From Pseudomonas ceruminis (GTDB taxonomy: Bacteria > Pseudomonadota > Gammaproteobacteria > Pseudomonadales > Pseudomonadaceae), in contig NZ_BQHW01000004.1 of NCBI RefSeq assembly GCF_021602025.1, positions 62,001 to 126,000 on the forward strand: a stretch of DNA of 64,000 nucleotides, read 5' to 3'. Below are positions 27,943 through 38,056 of this stretch, piece by piece. How positions within the stretch are numbered: the first letter of the stretch is position 1; the number at the start of each line of letters is the position of its first letter. A program made the position numbers and the translations under genes. Below the pieces are notes generated by a model. The model did no database searches. It was not told where the DNA came from and saw only the letters and a list, made by a program, of their open reading frames with translations.

Positions 27943-28404
27943 ATGCAGCACTGGAAACGCACCACTGAAACCGCCAATCGCCTGTTCGAGCAGGGTGAGC
28001 TGGTCGATGCTCGCGAACACTATCTGCAAGCGCTGGCCTTGGCCCAAGTGCTGTTCGAGCGCTGGCATGACGTCGATGAAGCGGTGGCGGCATTTGTCAT
28101 TGCCCACCACAACCTGGCGGACCTGCACCTGCGCCTGAACCAGCCGCACGAGAGTGCCGATTACTTGTGCGCTGCTCATCAGCGCTTGCTGCAAGCCAGC
28201 CAGGAGCCCCGCCTGGCGCAGCCGTTGCGAGATGCCGCACTGCGTCACAGCGGGCGAACCTACACCGAGCTCCTGAGTTTCATCGCCGAGTACGGCCAGT
28301 ATCCGCGAACCGAGCGCCTGCTCAACCGCCACGTGCCAGCCGCCAGTGAACTGGCAGCCCAGCCGGGCCTGGCATCCAGCCCTCAAGCCTACGGAATCCA
28401 TTGA
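27943..28404 (+). CDS. TPR-like helical protein between fumC and sodA
   Basis: 153-residue soluble helical protein. The region about 5-85 reads like two or three tetratricopeptide units ([25 protein letters not shown], then [22 protein letters not shown]). It corresponds in position to the unnamed orfX between fumC and sodM of P. aeruginosa. A strong AGGAGGAA site precedes the ATG. The stop is 1 base before the sodA start. Iron-linked expression is inferred from the Fur box at 26095; biochemical role unknown. Confidence 0.8.
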   Translation: MQHWKRTTETANRLFEQGELVDAREHYLQALALAQVLFERWHDVDEAVAAFVIAHHNLADLHLRLNQPHESADYLCAAHQRLLQASQEPRLAQPLRDAALRHSGRTYTELLSFIAEYGQYPRTERLLNRHVPAASELAAQPGLASSPQAYGIH

Positions 28405-28405
28405 T

Positions 28406-29017
28406 ATGCCCCATACCTTGCCTGCATTGCCTTACGCCTACGATGCGCTGGAGCCGCACATCGATACCCAGACCATGGAGATTCATCACACCAAGCATCA
28501 CCAGACCTATGTCAACGGCCTCAATGCTGCCATCGAAGGTACCGAGTGGGCCGAATGGCCGGTCGAAAAACTCGTCGGCGCAGTCAAGCAACTACCCGAG
28601 GCCCTGCGCGGTGCGGTGACCAACCACGGTGGTGGCCACGCCAACCACTCACTGTTCTGGACGGTCATGTCGCCGCAAGGGGGTGGTCAGCCACAGGGCC
28701 AGGTGGCCGACGCCATCGACACAGGGCTGGGTGGTTTCGAGGCATTCAAGGACGCCTTCACCAAAGCTGCGCTGACCCGCTTCGGCAGCGGCTGGGCCTG
28801 GCTCAGCGTCACCCCGGAGAAACATCTGGTGGTGGAAAGCAGCGGCAACCAGGACAGCCCGCTGATGCACGGCAACACGCCGATCCTCGGCCTGGATGTG
28901 TGGGAGCATGCCTACTACCTGAAGTATCAGAATCGTCGCCCGGAATACATCAGTGCTTTCTACAACGTCATTGATTGGGCGGAAGTGGAACGTCGTTATC
29001 TCGAAGCCTTGAAGTGA
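28406..29017 (+). CDS. sodA: Manganese superoxide dismutase
   Basis: 203-residue SOD of the Mn/Fe family. Metal ligands are seen in [27 protein letters not shown] and the [14 protein letters not shown] motif. The residues GGHANHS and the operon with fumC under Fur favour the Mn form, which replaces the iron enzyme when iron is low. I chose ATG 28406; in-frame upstream sequence belongs to the overlapping TPR gene region. The ribosome site is weak, consistent with coupling to the preceding stop. Confidence 0.94.
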   Translation: MPHTLPALPYAYDALEPHIDTQTMEIHHTKHHQTYVNGLNAAIEGTEWAEWPVEKLVGAVKQLPEALRGAVTNHGGGHANHSLFWTVMSPQGGGQPQGQVADAIDTGLGGFEAFKDAFTKAALTRFGSGWAWLSVTPEKHLVVESSGNQDSPLMHGNTPILGLDVWEHAYYLKYQNRRPEYISAFYNVIDWAEVERRYLEALK

Positions 29018-29028
29018 GTCGACCCGGT

Positions 29029-29922
29029 ATGCGCTCGGAGGTGATGTCTGTCAGCAGTGTGCGCCTGTTCCGCCTGGCGCTAGGCACCTTGTTGCTCCTG
29101 GTCGGCACGGCTCTGCTGGTGGCACGGGGTATCGCCTGGCTGGACCTGGAGCCGCGTATGCTGCGTGCTCTGGAAGGCGGCGCATTGTGCGCGTTGGGGA
29201 CGGCGCTGGGCGCGGTACCGGTGCTGGTCATTCGCAACATGCCGGTGGCCCTGGCCGATACCCTGCTGGGCTTTGGTGCCGGCGTGATGCTGGCCGCCAC
29301 AGCGTTTTCCCTGATCATACCGGGGTTGGACGCGGCACAAGCCCTCGGTTTCAGCCCGTGGGGTGCCGGTGGCCTGGTCAGTTTCGGCTTGTTGTTCGGC
29401 GCCTTCTGCTTGTTCGTTGTCGACCTCAAGGTGTCTGGCGCTTCGCCAGAGGCCTTGGTCGGCAGTGAAAACCAGCCGGTGATCGCGGCGCGAATCTGGT
29501 TGTTCGTCATCGCCATCATCGCCCACAACATACCTGAAGGCATGGCCATTGGTGTGTCAGCCGGTGGCGGCATGCCCGATGCCGACAGCCTGGCCATGGG
29601 CATTGCCTTGCAGGATGTGCCCGAAGGCCTGGTCATTGCGCTGGTATTGGCAGGGGCGGGGATGCCGCGGTTCAAGGCATTTCTGATTGGTGCCGCATCG
29701 GGGCTGGTGGAGCCCCTGGCGGCAGTGATCTGTGCCTGGCTGGTGAATGTTGCACAGCTGCTATTGCCTCTGGGCCTGGCCTGTGCAGCGGGCGCGATGT
29801 TGTTGGTGGTGACCCAGGAAATCATCCCCGAGTCGCGCAGCAACGGGCACCACCGCTTGGCCAGCCTTGGGCTATGTATCGGGTTTTGCCTGATGATGGT
29901 GATGGATACAGCGATGTCGTGA
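29029..29922 (+). CDS. ZIP-family metal transporter
   Basis: About 297-residue membrane protein with eight predicted helices and the ZIP signatures IAHNIPEGMAIGVSAGGG and ALQDVPEGLVIALVLAGAG, whose His and Glu residues bind zinc or other divalent metals. It is last in the Fur-led cluster after sodA, so manganese or zinc supply during iron limitation is a plausible role (inference). Start is uncertain: ATG at 29029 has a weak site, while ATG at 29044 has GGAGG only 2 bases upstream. Confidence 0.85.
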   Translation: MRSEVMSVSSVRLFRLALGTLLLLVGTALLVARGIAWLDLEPRMLRALEGGALCALGTALGAVPVLVIRNMPVALADTLLGFGAGVMLAATAFSLIIPGLDAAQALGFSPWGAGGLVSFGLLFGAFCLFVVDLKVSGASPEALVGSENQPVIAARIWLFVIAIIAHNIPEGMAIGVSAGGGMPDADSLAMGIALQDVPEGLVIALVLAGAGMPRFKAFLIGAASGLVEPLAAVICAWLVNVAQLLLPLGLACAAGAMLLVVTQEIIPESRSNGHHRLASLGLCIGFCLMMVMDTAMS

Positions 29923-29983
29923 AGGACCTGGAGCGGGAGCTGTCTTTGTCAGCGCGGCTGGTCACTCGGCGAAGATGACGCCG

Positions 29984-30256
29984 TTATTCGCCTTCGTCGA
30001 AGTAGTTGTTGATCAACGTCACCAGCGCCTCCAGGGCTTCGCTGTCCTGCTCACCTTCGGTGTGCAGGTGCACCTGGGTGCCTTTGCCCGCAGCCAGCAT
30101 CATCACGGCCATGATGCTCTTGCCGTCAACCAGCTTGTCAGGCGCACGCCCGACCCGCACCTGGCAGGGGAAACGCCCGGCCACGCCGACGAACTTGGCT
30201 GCCGCCCGGGCGTGTAGCCCCAGCTTGTTGATGATGGTGATTTCGCGGGCGGGCAT
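29984..30256 (-). CDS. ptsO: NPr, phosphocarrier of the nitrogen PTS
   Basis: 90-residue HPr-like phosphocarrier that passes phosphate from PtsP (EI-Ntr) to PtsN. The phosphorylated His15 is in NKLGLHARAAAKFV and the regulatory-Ser region in DGKSIMAVMMLAAGKG. I chose the ATG at 30256, which gives the standard HPr fold start; longer frames run into rapZ. It is last of rpoN-hpf-ptsN-rapZ-ptsO on the minus strand, 20 bases past rapZ. Confidence 0.95.
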   Translation of the reverse strand: MPAREITIINKLGLHARAAAKFVGVAGRFPCQVRVGRAPDKLVDGKSIMAVMMLAAGKGTQVHLHTEGEQDSEALEALVTLINNYFDEGE

Positions 30257-30276
30257 CGTGGTGCGGATCCTGTGGG

Positions 30277-31131
30277 CTAGAGGTCGCGGTGGCGGACCTG
30301 GACGTTTTTCAGGGACTGTTGCAGCAATTGGCCAAGGCGTTCGGTGATGTACACCGAGCGGTGGTGGCCGCCGGTGCAGCCGATGGCGATAGTGACATAG
30401 GCCCGATTGCTGGCAGCAAAGCGTGGCAGCCATTTGAGCAGGTAGCTGGAAATGTCGTTGAACATTTCTTCGACATCCGGCTGTGCGGCAAGGTAGTCGA
30501 TTACCGGTTGATCCAGGCCGGAATGCTCGCGCAGCTCAGGCTTCCAGTAGGGGTTGGGCAGACAGCGCACATCGAACACCACGTCGGCGTCGACCGGCAT
30601 GCCTCGCTTGAAGCCAAATGATTCGACCAGGAAGGCGGTGCCGGGCTCGGGCTGGTTGAGCAAGCGCAGCTTGATCGAGTCGCGCAGTTGGTAGAGGTTG
30701 AGGTTGGTGGTGTCGATCTTCAGGTCGGCAAGGTCGGAGATCGGCCCGAGCAACTCGCTTTCCACGCGGATTGCCTCCGCCAGCGAGCGGTCTGCGTTGG
30801 TCAACGGGTGGCGCCGTCGCGTCTCGGAGAAGCGCTTGAGCAGCGTGTCTTCGTCGGCGTCGAGAAACAGCACGTCACATTGGATATGGCGGCCACGGGC
30901 TTCTGCCAGCAGGTCCGGGAAGCGCGACAAGTGGCTCGGCAGGTTACGCGCATCGATCGAAACGGCCACCTTGGGTTGCAGCAGCTCGGTATTGATCAGT
31001 GCGTTTTCAGCCAGTTGCGGCAGCAGGCCGGCGGGCAGGTTGTCGATACAGTAATAGCCGTTGTCTTCCAGCACATCGAGGGCGGTACTCTTGCCGGAGC
31101 CGGACCGGCCGCTGACGATGATCAGGCGCAT
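30277..31131 (-). CDS. rapZ: RNase adapter protein RapZ
   Basis: 284-residue P-loop protein. In E. coli RapZ brings the GlmZ small RNA to RNase E and senses glucosamine-6-phosphate; the Pseudomonas target is not established. Walker A is [11 protein letters not shown] at residues 4-14, and the C-terminal domain has [18 protein letters not shown]. It begins 2 bases after the ptsN stop, so translation is coupled. Confidence 0.95.
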   Translation of the reverse strand: MRLIIVSGRSGSGKSTALDVLEDNGYYCIDNLPAGLLPQLAENALINTELLQPKVAVSIDARNLPSHLSRFPDLLAEARGRHIQCDVLFLDADEDTLLKRFSETRRRHPLTNADRSLAEAIRVESELLGPISDLADLKIDTTNLNLYQLRDSIKLRLLNQPEPGTAFLVESFGFKRGMPVDADVVFDVRCLPNPYWKPELREHSGLDQPVIDYLAAQPDVEEMFNDISSYLLKWLPRFAASNRAYVTIAIGCTGGHHRSVYITERLGQLLQQSLKNVQVRHRDL

Positions 31132-31133
31132 GT

Positions 31134-31598
31134 TCAGTGCTCGTTCTGTACGTCCAGGACAACCTGGTACAGGGCCTCGCTGCTATTGGCAGCACGCAGG
31201 CGATCGCGGACCTCCTTGCGATCGAGCATGCTGGCAATCTGGCGCAGCAATTCGAGATGGGCGTCGGTGGCAGCCTCGGGCACCAGCAGGACGAACAGCA
31301 GGTCGACCGGCGCACCATCGATGGCGTCGTAGTCGATTGGAGCGTCCAGGTGCAGCAAGGCGCTGACGGGGGCAGTGCATCCTTCGATCCGGCAGTGGGG
31401 AATGGCAATGCCATTACCGAAGCCGGTGGAGCCGAGCTTTTCACGAGCGATGAGTTTTTCGAAGACGACCTGCATCTCCAACTCGGGTACTTGTTCGGCA
31501 ATGAGGTTGGCGACCTTTTCAAGGGCGCGTTTCTTACTGCCGCCCGGCACGTTCACGAGGGAACGGCCGGGGGTCAGGATGGTTTCAAGTCGGATCAT
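31134..31598 (-). CDS. ptsN: PTS IIA-like nitrogen regulatory protein PtsN
   Basis: 154-residue IIA-Ntr protein that receives phosphate from NPr and regulates potassium transport, carbon source use and, in P. putida, polyhydroxyalkanoate and catabolite control. The active His68 is in [13 protein letters not shown]. Length is standard. It follows hpf by 12 bases in the rpoN cluster. Confidence 0.96.
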   Translation of the reverse strand: MIRLETILTPGRSLVNVPGGSKKRALEKVANLIAEQVPELEMQVVFEKLIAREKLGSTGFGNGIAIPHCRIEGCTAPVSALLHLDAPIDYDAIDGAPVDLLFVLLVPEAATDAHLELLRQIASMLDRKEVRDRLRAANSSEALYQVVLDVQNEH

Positions 31599-31610
31599 GG
31601 ATGAGGGGGA

Positions 31611-31919
31611 TCAGCGGGCGGCTGCACCTTGCAGCAGGCTTTGCTGTTTTTCCTTGTGTTTTTTCAGTTGGCGGTCGAGCTTGTCGGCCAGGGCGTCGAT
31701 CGCTGCATACATGTCTTCGTGTTCGGCGTTGGCAACCACTTCGCCGCCGGGAATCTGCAAGGTCGCTTCGACCTTCTGCTGCAGCTTCTCGACTTTCATG
31801 ATGACCTGCACGTTGGTGATCTTGTCGAAGTGACTCTCCACGCGGGCGAGCTTTTCAAGCACATAATCGCGCAGCGGTTGAGTGACTTCTACATGCTGTC
31901 CACTGATATTGACTTGCAT
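31611..31919 (-). CDS. hpf: Ribosome hibernation promoting factor (short HPF)
   Basis: 102-residue short-type HPF that binds the 30S decoding channel and helps make 100S dimers in stationary phase. It has MQVNISGQHVEVTQPLRDYV at the N-terminus and the basic HFDKITNVQVIMKVEK strand; it lacks the dimerisation domain of long HPF. AGGAGA lies just before the ATG at 31919. It lies 79 bases past rpoN, behind a hairpin. Confidence 0.95.
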   Translation of the reverse strand: MQVNISGQHVEVTQPLRDYVLEKLARVESHFDKITNVQVIMKVEKLQQKVEATLQIPGGEVVANAEHEDMYAAIDALADKLDRQLKKHKEKQQSLLQGAAAR

Positions 31920-31950
31920 ACAGCTTCTCCTTTGTTGCCCGTGCATAAAG

Positions 31951-31971
31951 AGGCAGGTATTGCACCTGCCC
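31951..31971 (-). terminator. Hairpin between rpoN and hpf
   Basis: GGCAGGT / ACCTGCC perfect 7-bp stem with a GCAAT loop, followed on the minus strand by TCTTTATG. It could partially end the rpoN message or mark a processing site. Confidence 0.5.
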
Positions 31972-31998
31972 CACAAACGCTATGGCACATCTCAGGGG

Positions 31999-33492
31999 CT
32001 ACATCAGTCGCTTGCGCTCGCTCGACGGTGCGATGCCGAGGGACTCGCGGTACTTGGCGACGGTGCGACGGGCTACCTGGATGCCTTGTGCCTCCAGTAA
32101 ACCAGCGATCTTGCTGTCACTCAATGGCTTTTTCTGATTTTCCGCCGCTACCAGTTTCTTGATGATCGCGCGGATGGCCGTGGACGAGCATTCTCCGCCT
32201 TCGGCGGTGCTCACATGGCTTGAGAAAAAGTATTTCAGTTCGTAGATGCCGCGGGGGGTATGCATGTATTTCTGCGTGGTCACCCGCGAAATGGTCGATT
32301 CGTGCATGCCCACCGCTTCGGCGATGTCGTGCAGCACCAGAGGTTTCATCGCCTCGTCGCCGTAGTCGAGGAAACCGCGTTGATGCTCGACGATCTGGGT
32401 GGCGACCTTCATCAGCGTTTCGTTGCGGCTTTGCAGGCTTTTAATGAACCACCGAGCTTCCTGCAGCTGGTTGCGCATGAAGGTGTTGTCGGCGCTGGTG
32501 TCGGCACGGCGGACGAACCCGGCATACTGCGGGTTGACCCGCAGGCGGGGGATCGCTTCCTGGTTCAGCTCGACCAGCCAGCGGTCGCTGTCCTTGCGCA
32601 CGATGACATCGGGTACCACGTATTCTGGCTCGCTCGACTCGATCTGCGAGCCAGGGCGTGGGTTGAGGCTCTGTACCAGCTCAATGACCTGGCGCAGCTC
32701 GTCTTCCTTGAGTTTCATCCGGCGCATCAGCTGGCTATAGTCGCGGCTGCCGAGCAGGTCGATGAAATCGGTGACCAGGCGCTTGGCCTCGGCCATCCAG
32801 GGTGTGTTGGCCGGCAGTTGGCGCAATTGCAGCAACAGGCATTCGCCCAGGTTGCGCGCGCCGACACCTGCTGGCTCGAACTGCTGGATGCGGTGCAATA
32901 CCGCTTCGACCTCGTCAAGCTCGATGTCCAGCTCCGGGTCGAAGCCTGCGCAAATCTCTTCGAGCGTGTCTTCCAGGTAGCCCTGGCCGTTGATGCTGTC
33001 GATCAAGGTGACGGCGATCAGTCGGTCGGTATCGGACATCGGTGCCAGGTTCAGCTGCCACAGCAGGTGGCTTTGCAGGCTCTCGCCGGCCGAGGTGCGG
33101 GTGGTGAAATCCCACTCGTCATCATCGTTGCTCGGCAGACTGCTGGCGCTGGTCTGGTAAATGTCTTCCCAGGCCGTGTCGACCGGAAGTTCATTGGGGA
33201 TTCGCTCGTTCCACTCACCGTCTTCCAGGCTTTCGGCACTGCTGGTGCTTTCCTGGAAGCTGTTGTCCTGGACCTCGGCGGCCGGCTTGTTCTCGGCGTT
33301 GTCCGCCATGGGGTCGCTGTTGTCGAAGTCGTCGCCGTCTTCCTGACGTTCGAGCATCGGATTGGACTCCAGCGCTTCCTGGATTTCCTGCTGAAGGTCC
33401 AGGGTGGAGAGCTGAAGTAGGCGGATGGCCTGTTGCAACTGCGGGGTCATCGTCAGTTGCTGGCCCATTTTTAGGACGAGCGATGGTTTCAT
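31999..33492 (-). CDS. rpoN: RNA polymerase sigma-54 factor
   Basis: 497-residue alternative sigma factor that reads -24/-12 promoters with enhancer-binding proteins. Region I is the Gln/Leu-rich start ([29 protein letters not shown]), followed by an acidic region II (about 50-120). The helix-turn-helix lies near [18 protein letters not shown] and the RpoN box near residue 470 is [10 protein letters not shown]. Length is normal. It heads rpoN-hpf-ptsN-rapZ-ptsO. The 175-base upstream gap contains its own promoter. Confidence 0.97.
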   Translation of the reverse strand: MKPSLVLKMGQQLTMTPQLQQAIRLLQLSTLDLQQEIQEALESNPMLERQEDGDDFDNSDPMADNAENKPAAEVQDNSFQESTSSAESLEDGEWNERIPNELPVDTAWEDIYQTSASSLPSNDDDEWDFTTRTSAGESLQSHLLWQLNLAPMSDTDRLIAVTLIDSINGQGYLEDTLEEICAGFDPELDIELDEVEAVLHRIQQFEPAGVGARNLGECLLLQLRQLPANTPWMAEAKRLVTDFIDLLGSRDYSQLMRRMKLKEDELRQVIELVQSLNPRPGSQIESSEPEYVVPDVIVRKDSDRWLVELNQEAIPRLRVNPQYAGFVRRADTSADNTFMRNQLQEARWFIKSLQSRNETLMKVATQIVEHQRGFLDYGDEAMKPLVLHDIAEAVGMHESTISRVTTQKYMHTPRGIYELKYFFSSHVSTAEGGECSSTAIRAIIKKLVAAENQKKPLSDSKIAGLLEAQGIQVARRTVAKYRESLGIAPSSERKRLM

Positions 33493-33586
33493 GGCAGGGG
33501 CTTAATACCTTGTTCGCCGGCGCGCATGCGCCATCCACTACACGAGGGCGCCGAGGCGCCAAATTCAAGCAAGTTTTATGCCTTAA

Positions 33587-33615
33587 ATTGTAGCGTTTGC
33601 CTAGAGCACTGTAAC
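33587..33615 (-). promoter_or_regulatory. Candidate rpoN promoter
   Basis: On the minus strand GTTACA (33615-33610) and TACAAT (33592-33587) are separated by 17 bases; the -10 differs from consensus at one position. It lies about 95 bases upstream of the rpoN ATG. The leader after it contains a GGCGCC-rich inverted repeat near 33547-33560. Confidence 0.5.
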
Positions 33616-33624
33616 AACTTAAAC

Positions 33625-33638
33625 CCCGCCAGGGCGGG
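33625..33638 (-). terminator. Short GC hairpin after lptB
   Basis: CCCGCC / GGCGGG with almost no loop, 30 bases past the lptB stop and directly upstream of the rpoN promoter, followed by a short GTTT. Probably a weak terminator separating the lpt genes from rpoN. Confidence 0.4.
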
Positions 33639-33667
33639 AAAGCCAGTGCTCCAGGCGCGTCCCGGGG

Positions 33668-34393
<726 letters not shown>

Positions 34394-34918
34394 TTACTCG
34401 GCCTTCTTCTTCGGCTGGATCACCATGTCGATGCGCTGACGTGGCTGGGTCACGTTGCCACCGCGACCGGCGGTCGCAACCTGGGTCTTGGTGTTGTAGA
34501 CGATCTTCTCGCCTTCGGTGGTGTTGCTTTCGTTCTCGACCTTGGCGCGGTCAGTCAGGATCACCGTGTCTTTCTGCGCCTGGTACTGGATGGTCACGGC
34601 CCAGCCTTTCATTTTGTCGGGCTTGGCGGCGCTCTGCTGCTGCTCGAAGTAGGCCAGGTTGCCCACCGAGGTCACCACGTCGATGTCGCCATTGGCGGCA
34701 CGGGTCATGGTCACGGTGTTGCCTTTGATCATCATGGAGCCTTGGGTGATGATCACGTCGCCGGTATAGGTGGCCACGCCTTGCTTGTCGTCCAGGTGCG
34801 CGTTGTCGGCCTGGATGCGGATCGGCTGGTCACGGTCGGTCGGCAGGGCGAAGGCGCTCGCGCTTCCCAGTGCTGCGCTCAGGCTGAGCAAAAGGGGGAG
34901 GGTTTTAACGAGCCTCAT
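34394..34918 (-). CDS. lptA: LPS transport periplasmic protein LptA
   Basis: 174-residue periplasmic bridge protein of the Lpt machine. The signal peptide (about 1-25, MRLVKTLPLLLSLSAALGSASAFA) precedes DRDQPIRIQADNAHLDDKQGVATYTGDV, the OstA/LptA jellyroll start. A basic tail ends VIQPKKKAE. The start overlaps the lptC 3' end by 14 bases. Confidence 0.95.
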   Translation of the reverse strand: MRLVKTLPLLLSLSAALGSASAFALPTDRDQPIRIQADNAHLDDKQGVATYTGDVIITQGSMMIKGNTVTMTRAANGDIDVVTSVGNLAYFEQQQSAAKPDKMKGWAVTIQYQAQKDTVILTDRAKVENESNTTEGEKIVYNTKTQVATAGRGGNVTQPRQRIDMVIQPKKKAE

Positions 34919-35477
34919 ACTGTCCTCTTACGTTAGAGAGCAGGTCCATCCTGCCTTCTTTCAAATACGCTTTCATTCCTTTGCCCGTAGTTGTACCACC
35001 GGCGCCGTCGATTCTAACGGCTTGATCGGTCTGCGCATATTGCTTCTGCGGGAACACGGTCATGCGTGAGCTGGTAATGATGGTTTCACGCTGTTTTTCG
35101 TCGGTACGGGCCACGCGCACCTGGTCGATCAGTTCGACCTCGGTGCCGTCCGGGTTGACCTCGGCGCGCGCGCTCTGTACGTGCCAAGGGTATTCGGTGC
35201 CCCGGTACATGTGCAGGTCGGGCGTGGTCACCAGTGTGACCTCGGTCGCCTTGAGGTGTTCGACCTTGTCGGCCGTCATTTCGTATTGCAGCTTGCCGTC
35301 GGGCAGAAACTGCACGCTATGGGCGTTGATCGCATAGTAATCGATGGCGCTTTCGTCGACTTGCGCCACCGGTTTGTCGAGGAAGCTCTCGGGGCTGACA
35401 TTCCAGTAGCCGATTGCCACCAGCAGGGCGGCGATCACCGCGAGCAGCGCAACATTGCGGGCTTTCTTGCTGAACAT
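34905..35477 (-). CDS. lptC: LPS export protein LptC
   Basis: 190-residue bitopic protein that sits on LptB2FG and passes LPS to LptA. One N-terminal helix (about 8-26, NVALLAVIAALLVAIGYW) is followed by the LptC fold with YYAINAHSVQFLPDGKLQYEMTAD. I chose the ATG at 35477; a TTG two codons earlier is weaker. It is 7 bases past kdsC. Confidence 0.94.
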   Translation of the reverse strand: MFSKKARNVALLAVIAALLVAIGYWNVSPESFLDKPVAQVDESAIDYYAINAHSVQFLPDGKLQYEMTADKVEHLKATEVTLVTTPDLHMYRGTEYPWHVQSARAEVNPDGTEVELIDQVRVARTDEKQRETIITSSRMTVFPQKQYAQTDQAVRIDGAGGTTTGKGMKAYLKEGRMDLLSNVRGQYEAR

Positions 35478-35484
35478 GGGCAAC

Positions 35485-36024
35485 CTACAGGTAGTTGGCG
35501 TTGGCAGCGTCCAGGGTGCCCTGGGCCTGCATGATCAGTTCGCAGAACTCGCGCGCAGCGCCTTCACCGCCGCGTGCTTGGGTCACGCCGTGGGCATGCT
35601 GGCGAACGAACGGAGCAGCATTGGCGACCGCGATACCCAGCCCTACCCGGCGAATGACCGGTAGGTCGGGCAGGTCATCACCCAGATAGGCGACCTGCTC
35701 ATAGCTTAGGCCCAGTTCGGCCAGCAGGCCGTCGAGCACCACCAATTTGTCCTCACGGCCCTGGAACAGGTGCGGGATGCCGAGGTTCTTCGCGCGGCGC
35801 TCGACCACCGGGGTCTTGCGCCCGCTGATGATCGCCGTGGTCACGCCGCTGGCCATGAGCATCTTGATGCCATGCCCGTCCAGCGTGTTGAAGGTCTTGA
35901 ACTCGCTGCCGTCCTCGAGGAAGTACAGGCGCCCGTCGGTCAGGACGCCATCTACGTCGAACACGGCGAGCTTGATGGCTTTGCCGCGTTGCATCAGATC
36001 CTGGTTCATGTGCAAGGTTCTCAT
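35485..36024 (-). CDS. kdsC: 3-deoxy-D-manno-octulosonate 8-phosphate phosphatase
   Basis: 179-residue HAD-superfamily phosphatase that releases Kdo from Kdo-8-phosphate. HAD motif I is VFDVDGVLTDGRL, motif II AIISGRKT, and the C-terminal motif YLGDDLPDLPVI. It is a capless C0-type HAD of usual length. Start is either the ATG at 36024, directly after the kdsD stop, or the ATG at 36009 (174 residues); both have modest ribosome sites. Confidence 0.94.
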   Translation of the reverse strand: MRTLHMNQDLMQRGKAIKLAVFDVDGVLTDGRLYFLEDGSEFKTFNTLDGHGIKMLMASGVTTAIISGRKTPVVERRAKNLGIPHLFQGREDKLVVLDGLLAELGLSYEQVAYLGDDLPDLPVIRRVGLGIAVANAAPFVRQHAHGVTQARGGEGAAREFCELIMQAQGTLDAANANYL

Positions 36025-36999
36025 CTACATGACCCCTGCGCGCAGCAGGTCGTGCATGTTCAGGGCGCCGGTAGGGCGGTCGTGTGGGTCGACAACGACC
36101 AGTGCGCTGATCTTGTTGTCTTCCATGATCTTCAGTGCCTCGGCGGCGAGCATGTCGGCGCGGGCAGTCTTGCCGTGCACGGTCATCACCTGATCGATCA
36201 ACGTGCTGTGTATGTCGATGTTGCGGTCCAGGCTGCGGCGCAGGTCGCCGTCGGTGAAGACCCCTGCCAGGGTTCCATCCTGTTCCAGTACGACGGTCAT
36301 CCCTAAACCTTTACGGGACATTTCAAGCAGTGCGTCCTTGAGCAGGGTGCCGCGTTGTACTTGCGGTAGCTCGTCACCAGCATGCATGACGTTCTCGACC
36401 TTGAGCAGCAGGCGACGACCCAGCGCACCGCCGGGGTGCGAAAACGCGAAGTCTTCGGCGGTGAAGCCGCGTGCCTCGAGCAGGGCGATGGCCAGGGCGT
36501 CGCCCAGTACCAGTGCCGCTGTGGTAGAGGAGGTGGGCGCCAGGTTCAGCGGGCAGGCTTCCTGGGCAACACGGGCGTCGAGGTTGGCCTCGGCGGCCTG
36601 GGCCAGGGGCGAGTCAGGGTTGCCGGTCAGGCTGATCAGCTGGATGCCAAGGCGTTTGATCAGGGGCAGCAGGGTAACGATTTCGGCGGTACTGCCGGAA
36701 TTGGACAGGGCCAAAATGACATCATCGCGGGTGATCATGCCCATGTCGCCGTGGCTGGCCTCGGCCGGGTGCACGAAGAACGACGGCGTACCGGTGCTGG
36801 CCAGGGTGGCGGCAATCTTGTTGCCGATGTGCCCCGATTTGCCCATGCCGACCACAACGACTCGGCCCTTGCTGGCCAGAATCAGCTCGCAGGCTTTGAC
36901 GAAATTGGCATCGATACTGGCCGCCAAGCCCTGTACTGCCTCGATTTCCAGGCGCAGGGTTCGCTGGGCGGACTGGATCAGCTCATTGGATTGGCTCAT
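36025..36999 (-). CDS. kdsD: D-arabinose 5-phosphate isomerase
   Basis: 324-residue enzyme converting ribulose-5-phosphate to arabinose-5-phosphate, the first step to Kdo. An N-terminal SIS sugar-isomerase domain has VVVVGMGKSGHIGNKIAATLASTGTPSF-type sequence with HPAEASHGD, and two CBS domains fill about 205-324 (MTVVLEQDGTLAGVFTDGDLRR). I chose the ATG at 36999; a TTG four codons upstream has no proper site. It heads the kds-lpt operon and is divergent from mlaF. Confidence 0.95.
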   Translation of the reverse strand: MSQSNELIQSAQRTLRLEIEAVQGLAASIDANFVKACELILASKGRVVVVGMGKSGHIGNKIAATLASTGTPSFFVHPAEASHGDMGMITRDDVILALSNSGSTAEIVTLLPLIKRLGIQLISLTGNPDSPLAQAAEANLDARVAQEACPLNLAPTSSTTAALVLGDALAIALLEARGFTAEDFAFSHPGGALGRRLLLKVENVMHAGDELPQVQRGTLLKDALLEMSRKGLGMTVVLEQDGTLAGVFTDGDLRRSLDRNIDIHSTLIDQVMTVHGKTARADMLAAEALKIMEDNKISALVVVDPHDRPTGALNMHDLLRAGVM

Positions 37000-37126
37000 G
37001 TCGAAAAGCAATGCCTGATGAAAAGGCGGCGATTATAGCTGCAATGGAAGAAAGCCTCATCCTTTCGATTGTCCTATCAAATGTCATCAAACCCTGTCGC
37101 TGGCCTGAACGACTCGTTCCATGGCC

Positions 37127-37156
37127 TTGGGGCCGCACTGTGAGCGGTGCTATAGT
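37127..37156 (+). promoter_or_regulatory. Candidate promoter of the mla operon
   Basis: TTGGGG (37127-37132) and TATAGT (37151-37156) with an 18-base spacer lie 91 bases upstream of mlaF in the 247-base kdsD/mlaF divergent gap. The -10 differs from consensus at one position. I see no clear minus-strand promoter for kdsD. Confidence 0.45.
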
Positions 37157-37246
37157 TCGCCGCTATTCGGCCCGCGAGGGGCGCGTGTGCCTTCAAGATG
37201 AACGCCAGCGTCCACTAGAACGAGGCTGCACTAGCAAGGAGTCTAG

Positions 37247-38056
37247 ATGAGTGTGGATAGCGCCTACGCGGTCGAGTTGAAGGGCGTCACCTTCAAGCGC
37301 GGTTCGCGCAGCATTTTCAGCAATGTCGACATACGCATTCCGCGTGGCAAGGTCACCGGCATCATGGGGCCGTCGGGTTGTGGCAAGACCACGCTGCTGC
37401 GCCTGATGGGCGCGCAACTGCGTCCGTCCAGTGGTGAAGTGTGGGTTGCCGGGCAGAACCTGCCGAGCCTGTCGCGTAGCGACCTGTTCGATGCACGCAA
37501 GCAGATGGGGGTGCTGTTCCAGAGTGGCGCCCTGTTCACCGACCTCGACGTGTTCGAGAACGTTGCGTTCCCGCTGCGTGTGCATACGCAGCTGTCGGAC
37601 GAGATGATCCGTGACATCGTGTTGATGAAGCTGCAGGCCGTGGGCCTGCGGGGTGCCATCGACCTGATGCCCGACGAGCTTTCCGGCGGCATGAAGCGTC
37701 GCGTAGCGCTGGCCCGAGCGATCGCGCTCGATCCGCAGATTCTCATGTACGACGAGCCGTTTGTCGGCCAGGACCCGATCGCCATGGGCGTACTGGTGCG
37801 CCTGATCCGCCTGCTCAACGACGCCCTAGGCATCACCAGCATCGTGGTGTCCCACGACCTGGCCGAAACCGCCAGTATTGCCGACTACATCTATGTGGTC
37901 GGTGATGGTCAGGTGCTGGGGCAGGGTACGCCCGACGAGCTGATGGGGTCGGACAACCCGCGTATTCGCCAATTCATGAAGGGCGACCCGGACGGCCCGG
38001 TACCCTTCCATTTTCCTGCGCCTGACTACCGCGCCGATTTGCTGGGGGCGCGTTGA
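37247..38056 (+). CDS. mlaF: Phospholipid transport ATPase MlaF (Ttg2A)
   Basis: 269-residue ABC ATPase of the MlaFEDB complex, which moves phospholipids between MlaC and the inner membrane to keep outer-membrane asymmetry. In P. putida the locus was named ttg2 for toluene tolerance. Walker [17 protein letters not shown], signature [16 protein letters not shown] and Walker [14 protein letters not shown] are clear. AAGGAG lies 6 bases before the ATG. The stop overlaps mlaE by one base. Confidence 0.96.
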   Translation: MSVDSAYAVELKGVTFKRGSRSIFSNVDIRIPRGKVTGIMGPSGCGKTTLLRLMGAQLRPSSGEVWVAGQNLPSLSRSDLFDARKQMGVLFQSGALFTDLDVFENVAFPLRVHTQLSDEMIRDIVLMKLQAVGLRGAIDLMPDELSGGMKRRVALARAIALDPQILMYDEPFVGQDPIAMGVLVRLIRLLNDALGITSIVVSHDLAETASIADYIYVVGDGQVLGQGTPDELMGSDNPRIRQFMKGDPDGPVPFHFPAPDYRADLLGAR

